A stretch of DNA of 46,973 nt from Candidatus Azobacteroides sp. (GTDB lineage Bacteria > Bacteroidota > Bacteroidia > Bacteroidales > WRGA01). Location of the stretch: contig WRGA01000112.1 in the NCBI GenBank assembly GCA_009787405.1, positions 1 to 46,973 of the forward strand. Direction: 5' to 3'. Below are positions 42,517-46,973 of the stretch, in pieces; within the stretch, counting starts at the first letter, position 1; each line of letters opens with the position of its first letter. A program made the position numbers and the translations under genes. The notes beneath the pieces are model-generated. The model was not told where the DNA came from, ran no database searches, and worked only from the letters and a program-made list of their open reading frames with translations.

Positions 42517-44613
42517 TTAACTGATTATTCCCCAATTTTCAGTATGGTTTCGAAGGTGCATCAATTGTTTTTTGATTATTTGATGATTATCCTTATTGAG
42601 TTCCGGATCATGATCCAGTAATTGTTCGGCCATATTCCTTGCGAATTGCATGATTTGGGAGTCTCGTACAATATCGGCGATTTTCAGGGCAAAAGGATCG
42701 CCGCTTTGCAAGGTACCTTCCAAATCGCCGGGACCGCGGAGTTTTAAATCCGCTTCGGCGATTTCAAATCCGTCGTTACTTTCGACCATGATGGAAAGTC
42801 GTTTGCGGGTATCGGCCGAAATTTTGTAGGAAGCAAGCAAAATACAATAAGACTGTTCCGCTCCCCGTCCGACGCGCCCCCTTAATTGATGCAGTTGAGA
42901 CAAGCCGAACCGTTCGGCATTTTCGATGACCATGACGGAAGCGTTGGGAACATTCACCCCCACTTCGATCACGGTCGTGGCAACCATGATGTGAGCTTCG
43001 CCGGATACAAAGCGTTGCATTTCCGCGTCTTTTTCGGGCGCGGGCATTTTACCATGTACCATGCATACCCGAAATTCTTTGAATGCTTCCTTGATATGTT
43101 CGTATCCGTCTTCCAGATTTTTGAAATCCATCTTTTCGCTTTCCTGAATCAACGGATACACAATGTAAATCTGCCTTCCCGCTTGAATCTGCTTCCGGAT
43201 AAATTCGTACAGTCCGGCGCGTTTATTTTCGAACCGGAGGATGGTTTGAATCGGCTTTCGTCCCGGCGGAAGCTCGTCGATGACCGATACGTCCAAATCC
43301 CCGTAAACCGTCATGGCCAATGTGCGCGGAATGGGAGTGGCGGTCATGACCAACACATGAGGCGGCCGGATATTTTTTTTCCACAATTTGGAACGCTGGG
43401 CAACGCCGAAACGATGTTGTTCGTCGATGATGACTATTCCCAGATTATGAAATTGAACGGGTTCTTCAATCAGCGCATGCGTTCCGATAAGGATGTGAAT
43501 GTCGCCCGATTGTAATTCGGCAAGCAATCCGGTTCTTTTTTTCTTTTTGGTGGAACCGGTCAGCAATTCGACCTTTACGTTCATTCCCTCCAACAACGAC
43601 CGGATGCTTTCGAAATGCTGATTGGCCAGAATTTCCGTCGGAACCATCAAGCACGCCTGATAGCCGTTGTCTAACGCCATCAGCATGGACATCAGCGCGA
43701 CAAGAGTTTTTCCGCTGCCTACATCGCCTTGCAACAACCGGTTCATTTGTTTTCCGCTGCCCACATTGGCACGAATTTCACGCAGCACCCGTTTTTGCGC
43801 GTTGGTCAGTTCAAACGGCAGATTTTCGGTATAAAACGTGTTGAAATAATCCCCGATTTTTCCGAACACGAATCCGTCCGATTTTTCCCGCCGTTCTTTG
43901 GCATACCGGAGAATATTCAACTGAACATAAAAAAGCTCTTCAAATTTCAACCGGTACTCGGCTTTTCTCAAAATATCGGGATTTTTGGGAAAATGAATGT
44001 TGCGCAACGCTTCATCTAAAGAAATCAGCCGGGCATCGGCAATGATTTCGGGCGAAAGAGTTTCGGGCATCGGTTGCGGAACGGTTTGTATCAGACCGAA
44101 AACTATTTTTTGAATGGCTTTGGAATTTAGAAAATGAGTTTTCATTTTCTCGGTCGTGTTGTAAAGTCCCGATAATCCCGCGCCTTTCGACGAAAGTTCT
44201 TCCGGTAAATCGATGTCGGGGTGAGCGATGTTGATCCGCCCGGAGAAAAGAGTCGGTTTTCCGAAAATAATATAATCTTTGTTCAGTTTATATTTCTCGA
44301 CGACAAATTTCAGTCCTTTGAACCACACCAAATCAATGAATCCCGTTCCGTCGGTGAATTTGGCGACCAATCGCCGGTTGCGGCCTTCCCCGAATGTTTC
44401 GAAAAACGTGATCCGTCCGTTCAGCTGAATATAAGGCATATTGCCGTCGATTTCGCGAATCCGGAAAATCTTGCTGCGATCGATGTATTTATACGGAAAA
44501 TAATACAACAAATCTTCGGCAGAAAACAAATTCAATTCCTTGTTCAGCAGTTCCGCTTTTTTCGGCCCCACACCCGGCAAATATTTGAGGTCTTGTTTCG
44601 ATAAATCCATCAC
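42517..44613 (-). CDS. recG: ATP-dependent DNA helicase RecG
   Basis: A 698-aa helicase that remodels stalled replication forks and Holliday junctions. The N-terminal wedge/OB-fold domain (about 60-170) is followed by superfamily 2 helicase motifs: Walker A GDVGSGKT at 296-303, IIDEQHRFGVAQR (DEQH box), VMTATPIPRT, and the motif VI region QLRGRVGRG. The length is typical for RecG. It overlaps the end of the upstream SanA-like gene by 4 bases, indicating translational coupling in an ispD-sanA-recG operon. Two start methionines are adjacent; the first is used here. Confidence 0.96.
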   Translation of the reverse strand: MMDLSKQDLKYLPGVGPKKAELLNKELNLFSAEDLLYYFPYKYIDRSKIFRIREIDGNMPYIQLNGRITFFETFGEGRNRRLVAKFTDGTGFIDLVWFKGLKFVVEKYKLNKDYIIFGKPTLFSGRINIAHPDIDLPEELSSKGAGLSGLYNTTEKMKTHFLNSKAIQKIVFGLIQTVPQPMPETLSPEIIADARLISLDEALRNIHFPKNPDILRKAEYRLKFEELFYVQLNILRYAKERREKSDGFVFGKIGDYFNTFYTENLPFELTNAQKRVLREIRANVGSGKQMNRLLQGDVGSGKTLVALMSMLMALDNGYQACLMVPTEILANQHFESIRSLLEGMNVKVELLTGSTKKKKRTGLLAELQSGDIHILIGTHALIEEPVQFHNLGIVIIDEQHRFGVAQRSKLWKKNIRPPHVLVMTATPIPRTLAMTVYGDLDVSVIDELPPGRKPIQTILRFENKRAGLYEFIRKQIQAGRQIYIVYPLIQESEKMDFKNLEDGYEHIKEAFKEFRVCMVHGKMPAPEKDAEMQRFVSGEAHIMVATTVIEVGVNVPNASVMVIENAERFGLSQLHQLRGRVGRGAEQSYCILLASYKISADTRKRLSIMVESNDGFEIAEADLKLRGPGDLEGTLQSGDPFALKIADIVRDSQIMQFARNMAEQLLDHDPELNKDNHQIIKKQLMHLRNHTENWGIIS

Positions 44614-45281
44614 CTGATCTCAATCGGTTCGCCCAAAAATTTTGGGTCTTTCCCGATCAGTAAATCGATGAAGACCTTTACCCGGGCAAAAATTTCTCTT
44701 ACTTTCACTTTAAATCCGAGAGGTATTTCGACATCCCGTGCATTATACCCGACCGCATTTAATCCGTAATTTTCGGCAATAAAAACGGCACGCTCGTTGT
44801 GAAATTTCTGCGAAATAACGGTAAAAGACGATTGTCCGAAAATCATGTTGATCCGTACCACTGAATCCAACGTGCGAAACCCGGCATAATCCAAATAAAT
44901 TTTTTCTTTCGGAATGCCCTGTTCCATCAAAGCTTTTTTCATGTCTTCCGGTTCATTATAGGAATGATGCCTGTTGTCGCCGCTGACGACGATGTATGAA
45001 ATCTTTCCCGCTTTGAACAAATTCGCGGCGGCATCGATCCGGTATTTGAAATACGGATTGAGGGTGTTCGCCCGCAAATACTTGGAAGTGCCTAATACCA
45101 GCCCTACCTTATTATAAGGAACTGCATTTATATTTTCATAAACGTTGTATCGGGTTGCCGAATTTATTTTATAATTGGCAAGCCAAACTGACATACCGGC
45201 AATAACAATGATAATCGAACAGATTAACAATATTTTTTTTAAAACGGATTTTCGTTTTTTCTTGCGCCTCGATCCTGCCAT
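44610..45281 (-). CDS. SanA/YdcF-type DUF218 membrane protein
   Basis: A 223-aa inner-membrane protein. A basic N-terminus (SRRKKKRKSVLKK) precedes one transmembrane helix at about 16-34. The DUF218 domain at about 55-200 shows GLVLGTSKYL, YIVVSGDNRHHSYNEPEDMK and SFTVISQKFHNERAVFIA. SanA of E. coli affects envelope permeability to vancomycin at high temperature; the biochemical role of the family is not established. It lies 13 bases after ispD and overlaps recG by 4 bases, so it is the middle gene of the operon. Confidence 0.88.
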   Translation of the reverse strand: MAGSRRKKKRKSVLKKILLICSIIIVIAGMSVWLANYKINSATRYNVYENINAVPYNKVGLVLGTSKYLRANTLNPYFKYRIDAAANLFKAGKISYIVVSGDNRHHSYNEPEDMKKALMEQGIPKEKIYLDYAGFRTLDSVVRINMIFGQSSFTVISQKFHNERAVFIAENYGLNAVGYNARDVEIPLGFKVKVREIFARVKVFIDLLIGKDPKFLGEPIEIR

Positions 45282-45294
45282 ATTTCATATCCTT

Positions 45295-45969
45295 TTACTT
45301 TTTTATCGCTTTCAAGATTGCTTCTCCGATCAATAAATCGAACGGAGTGGTAATTTTGATATTTTCCCGGTTTCCCGGAACCAACCGGATGGTTTTTCCG
45401 GATGCTTCCACCACAGAGGCGTCGTCGGTAAATGCTTCGGTATAAGGCTGTTCGTAAGCCTTTTTCAACAGATCCGTTTGGAAAATTTGAGGAGTCTGCA
45501 CCAATTTATAGGCGTTTCGATCGACGGTCCGGCTTGAATCGCCTTCGATTTTCCGGATGGTTTCGACGACATCGATCACCGGAATAACCGCATGATCGTT
45601 TTCCGCCACACGGAAACATTCGGCAATGACCTCTGTCGATACGAAAGGCCGCACACCGTCATGAACGGCGACCAATCCGCCGTTTTCCACAAACTCCAAT
45701 CCGTTTTTCACCGAATGAAAACGTGTCTCTCCGCCTCCGGTCACGGAATGAGGAACGACGAATGAATATGCTTCGCACAACGATACCCAATATTCTCGTT
45801 GTTCATCCGGAAGAACCAAAATCAAGCCGATGTCGGAATCATACCGGTAAAACGCTTCGAGAGTATGCATCAGGACGGGTTTTCCGTTTAAAGGCAAAAA
45901 CTGTTTCGGGACATCATTTCCCATCCGCAACCCTTTGCCTCCCGCCATAACAAGGACATATTTTTTCAT
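45295..45969 (-). CDS. ispD: 2-C-methyl-D-erythritol 4-phosphate cytidylyltransferase (IspD)
   Basis: A 224-aa cytoplasmic enzyme joining CTP and methylerythritol phosphate, the third step of the MEP pathway. The nucleotide-binding loop [10 protein letters not shown] (residues 8-17), [13 protein letters not shown] and [10 protein letters not shown] are diagnostic. The frame is open 20 codons further upstream (to 46029), but the ATG at 45967-45969 gives the normal family N-terminus ([13 protein letters not shown]), and a TATATTTG promoter box lies between the two starts. It is first in the operon with the SanA-like gene and recG. IspG of the same pathway is at the left end of the window. Confidence 0.95.
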   Translation of the reverse strand: MKKYVLVMAGGKGLRMGNDVPKQFLPLNGKPVLMHTLEAFYRYDSDIGLILVLPDEQREYWVSLCEAYSFVVPHSVTGGGETRFHSVKNGLEFVENGGLVAVHDGVRPFVSTEVIAECFRVAENDHAVIPVIDVVETIRKIEGDSSRTVDRNAYKLVQTPQIFQTDLLKKAYEQPYTEAFTDDASVVEASGKTIRLVPGNRENIKITTPFDLLIGEAILKAIKK

Positions 45970-45983
45970 CGGTAAAATTTTTA

Positions 45984-45991
45984 CAAATATA
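45984..45991 (-). promoter_or_regulatory. Putative -7 box of the ispD-sanA-recG operon
   Basis: On the - strand this reads TATATTTG, a full match to TAnnTTTG, 14 bases before the chosen ispD ATG. The leader would be very short. A -33 TTTG is not evident. Confidence 0.45.
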
Positions 45992-45997
45992 TAAAAA

Positions 45998-46053
45998 GTA
46001 AACGAGTGAACGAGTTTCGGATGCCACAAAGCCGGACTTGTTTACTCGTTTAC
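45998..46053. repeat. Octamer-type inverted repeat upstream of ispD
   Basis: GTAAACGAGTGAACGA (45998-46013) pairs with TTGTTTACTCGTTTAC (46038-46053) with two G-T wobbles, giving a 16-bp stem around a 24-nt loop. The arms are made of near-repeats of TTTACTCG. It sits directly upstream of the ispD -7 box. It resembles in design the heptamer stem-loops of the glucan locus but uses a different word. Confidence 0.6.
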
Positions 46054-46147
46054 CGCGCACCGTTCAAAGGCCGGAAGCCTTCAATCCCATAGCGCAGGGC
46101 GGTGTTTATCGTCAAACCCAAGTACGGTAAACGAAGTTCCGCCGCAG

Positions 46148-46268
46148 CGGACATGTTGTCCGTCTGCCTGCCTATCCAAAAGGACTTGCAGTCCGGCTTC
46201 CACTAAAATACCTTTAAAAAAACAAAATGATTATCGGATATTGCACCTGCCTATCCCCCAAATGGGGC
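46148..46268 (-). repeat. Three-hairpin interspersed repeat, copy 3 (inverted)
   Basis: Read on the - strand, this copy has CCCC-ATTT-GGGG, then GATAGGCAGGT, ATCCGATAATCAT, an A/T-rich stretch, hairpin GGACT-GCA-AGTCC (46182-46194), TTTTGGATAG, and hairpin GGACA-ACA-TGTCC (46149-46161). Order and spacing match the copies at 39-180 and 46524-46678. The first GGAC hairpin has a T/A pair where the others have A/T. Confidence 0.65.
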
Positions 46269-46325
46269 GTAAAAATGTAATATTCGTTTTTTTTGAAAGT
46301 TACGTTCTAAAAAATATTGTCTTCC

Positions 46326-46480
46326 GTCCCGTCAGGGACAACATATCGGTAAAAAGGAAAATTCCGCCGGTGACCAAAGTCCCGTCAGGGACGTAATGTG
46401 GGAAGAAAAACATGTTGTCCCTGACGGGACAGAAGGTGAAGGGGGGTGTTTTTCTACCAATATAATGTCCCTGACGGGAC
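46326..46480. repeat. Four alternating palindromic GTCCCGTCAGGGAC repeats
   Basis: Copies lie at 46326-46339 and 46379-46392 (forward) and at 46417-46430 and 46467-46480 (inverted). Each has 5-bp self-complementary arms (GTCCC/GGGAC), and the forward and inverted pairs can fold on each other. Spacers are 24-39 bases and unrelated. No gene is present in this stretch. Confidence 0.8.
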
Positions 46481-46523
46481 AAAAAAGGACGAATATTTTT
46501 TTGAAGCATCGACACAATTTTAC

Positions 46524-46678
46524 ACCCCGCCTGCGGGGATAGCCGGGTACAACATCCGATAATCATAAAAACAATAAACAAGGGATAATTTTTATTTTAA
46601 TTGAGATATTTATTTCTATCGGACAACATGTCCTTTTGAATAGAACAGTGACGGACAACATGTCCGCCGGGGCAGGGG
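46524..46678 (+). repeat. Three-hairpin interspersed repeat, copy 2
   Basis: Same strand as copy 1. It has hairpin CCCCG-CCTG-CGGGG, GATAGCCGGGTACAAC, ATCCGATAATCAT, about 50 A/T-rich bases including AATTGAGATA, hairpin GGACAACATGTCC (46621-46633), TTTTGAATAG, hairpin GGACAACATGTCC (46653-46665), and CAGGGG at the end. About 46 kb separates it from copy 1. Confidence 0.7.
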
Positions 46679-46694
46679 CAGTCCGCAAGGACTG
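46679..46694. repeat. Small GNRA-loop hairpin
   Basis: CAGTCC pairs with GGACTG around a GCAA tetraloop, immediately after copy 2 of the three-hairpin repeat. Confidence 0.5.
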
Positions 46695-46702
46695 AAACCC
46701 GA

Positions 46703-46844
46703 ATAGCCCCTTACAAGCGTAGCGCAGCCCGGGGGAAAACCCGGCCCGCACCTCAACCCCGTAGCGGGTTGAACTCCTACGGAGTTCGGAACAGGGAAGG
46801 GTTTCTTTGCCCCGAGCTGCGCCTGTCGGCTTGCAAGGGGTTAT
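46703..46844. repeat. 142-bp imperfect palindromic element with inner hairpins
   Basis: The left arm (ATAGCCCCTTACAAGC, then GCGCAGCCCGGGG, 46703-46734) is nearly complementary to the right arm (CCCCGAGCTGCGC, then GCTTGCAAGGGGTTAT, 46810-46844). Inside lie two small hairpins: AACCC/GGGTT (46755-46770) and GAACTCC-TAC-GGAGTTC (46771-46787). No protein is evident. The shape is that of a MITE-like or cruciform-forming repeat, or a structured RNA. Confidence 0.65.
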
Positions 46845-46851
46845 CAATATT

Positions 46852-46868
46852 CAAGACCTGCGGTCTTG
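46852..46868. repeat. Small hairpin CAAGACC-TGC-GGTCTTG
   Basis: A 7-bp perfect stem with a 3-nt loop, of the same design as the GAACTCC-TAC-GGAGTTC and GGACA-ACA-TGTCC hairpins nearby. Confidence 0.55.
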
Positions 46869-46921
46869 TTTTCCGGCTCATCCGTCACGGCGGATTTATC
46901 GACATTGTGACGCCATAACAT

Positions 46922-46949
46922 GTAGAGACGTGGCATGCCGCGTCTCTAC
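46922..46949. repeat. 28-bp near-perfect palindrome
   Basis: GTAGAGACG, then TGGCATGCC, then GCGTCTCTAC: the two halves are complementary apart from one central position. It resembles short palindromic repeats scattered in intergenic DNA of many bacteria. It is close to the window edge, so its context is unknown. Confidence 0.65.
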
Positions 46950-46973
46950 GGTGATGAACGATACATGGTGCAT

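Noticed and set aside
45970-46029. N-terminal 20-residue extension of IspD
   Set aside because: The extension overlaps a -7 box and half of an inverted repeat. The family start is at the ATG of [13 protein letters not shown].
46326-46480. Possible CRISPR array
   Set aside because: Only four 14-bp units in alternating orientation with unequal spacers, and no cas genes. CRISPR repeats are longer and all in one direction.
46030-46973. Several short frames in the repeat-rich right end (for example 46300-46581 and 46563-46847 on -)
   Set aside because: They are created by palindromic repeats and read straight through them. Codon use and content do not look like protein.

Overview
This window comes from a bacterium of the phylum Bacteroidota, most likely the order Bacteroidales. 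The evidence is SusC/SusD pairs, type IX secretion (T9SS) C-terminal sorting domains, promoters of the TTTG / TAnnTTTG type, the long Bacteroidota form of IspG, a DUF218/SanA-RecG-IspD cluster and the absence of Shine-Dalgarno sites. The species cannot be named from the sequence. No rRNA, tRNA, CRISPR array, transposase or prophage gene was seen.

Layout. Positions 1-7.9 kb hold housekeeping genes on the + strand: ispG, a TonB-receptor-like outer-membrane barrel protein, and the 23S rRNA methyltransferase RlmD. Positions 8.4-39.5 kb form one large polysaccharide utilization locus (PUL) on the + strand: a propeller-sensor/HTH regulator, SusC, SusD, a secreted beta-sandwich protein, two tandem GH128 enzymes, a GH16, a GH2, two large secreted binding-type proteins, a GH3 and a GH81. 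The locus ends with two shortened genes, a GH3 lacking its catalytic domain and a regulator lacking its sensor. Positions 39.5-46 kb are housekeeping again, all on the - strand: a radical-SAM DNA repair-associated protein, an M23/LysM peptidase, Ndk, and an ispD-sanA-recG operon. The last kilobase is gene-free and packed with structured repeats. One repeat family there also occurs at the left edge.

How the genes work together. GH128, GH16, GH81 and GH3 all point to beta-1,3-glucan (laminarin, curdlan, callose or fungal wall glucan). The endo-enzymes, the two large beta-sandwich proteins and the full-length GH3 carry a signal peptide and a T9SS-type C-terminal domain, so they should be exported to the surface or medium. 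SusC/SusD would import oligosaccharides. The GH2 has no sorting domain and is probably periplasmic. The regulator upstream probably senses a glucan fragment and drives a near-consensus promoter in front of susC.

Most interesting points: a triplicated Cys-bounded module in an unassigned secreted protein (candidate new binding module); a GH81 whose N-terminal region carries an inserted beta-sandwich domain; stem-loop repeats made of heptamers that bracket single PUL genes; a hydrophobic 20-codon upstream reading frame that runs into a nested stem-loop before the regulator; two adjacent genes with their middles missing; and a repeat family of about 120-155 bp with three hairpins that shows compensatory base changes. 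All function calls rest on motif recognition by eye; no database search was run.
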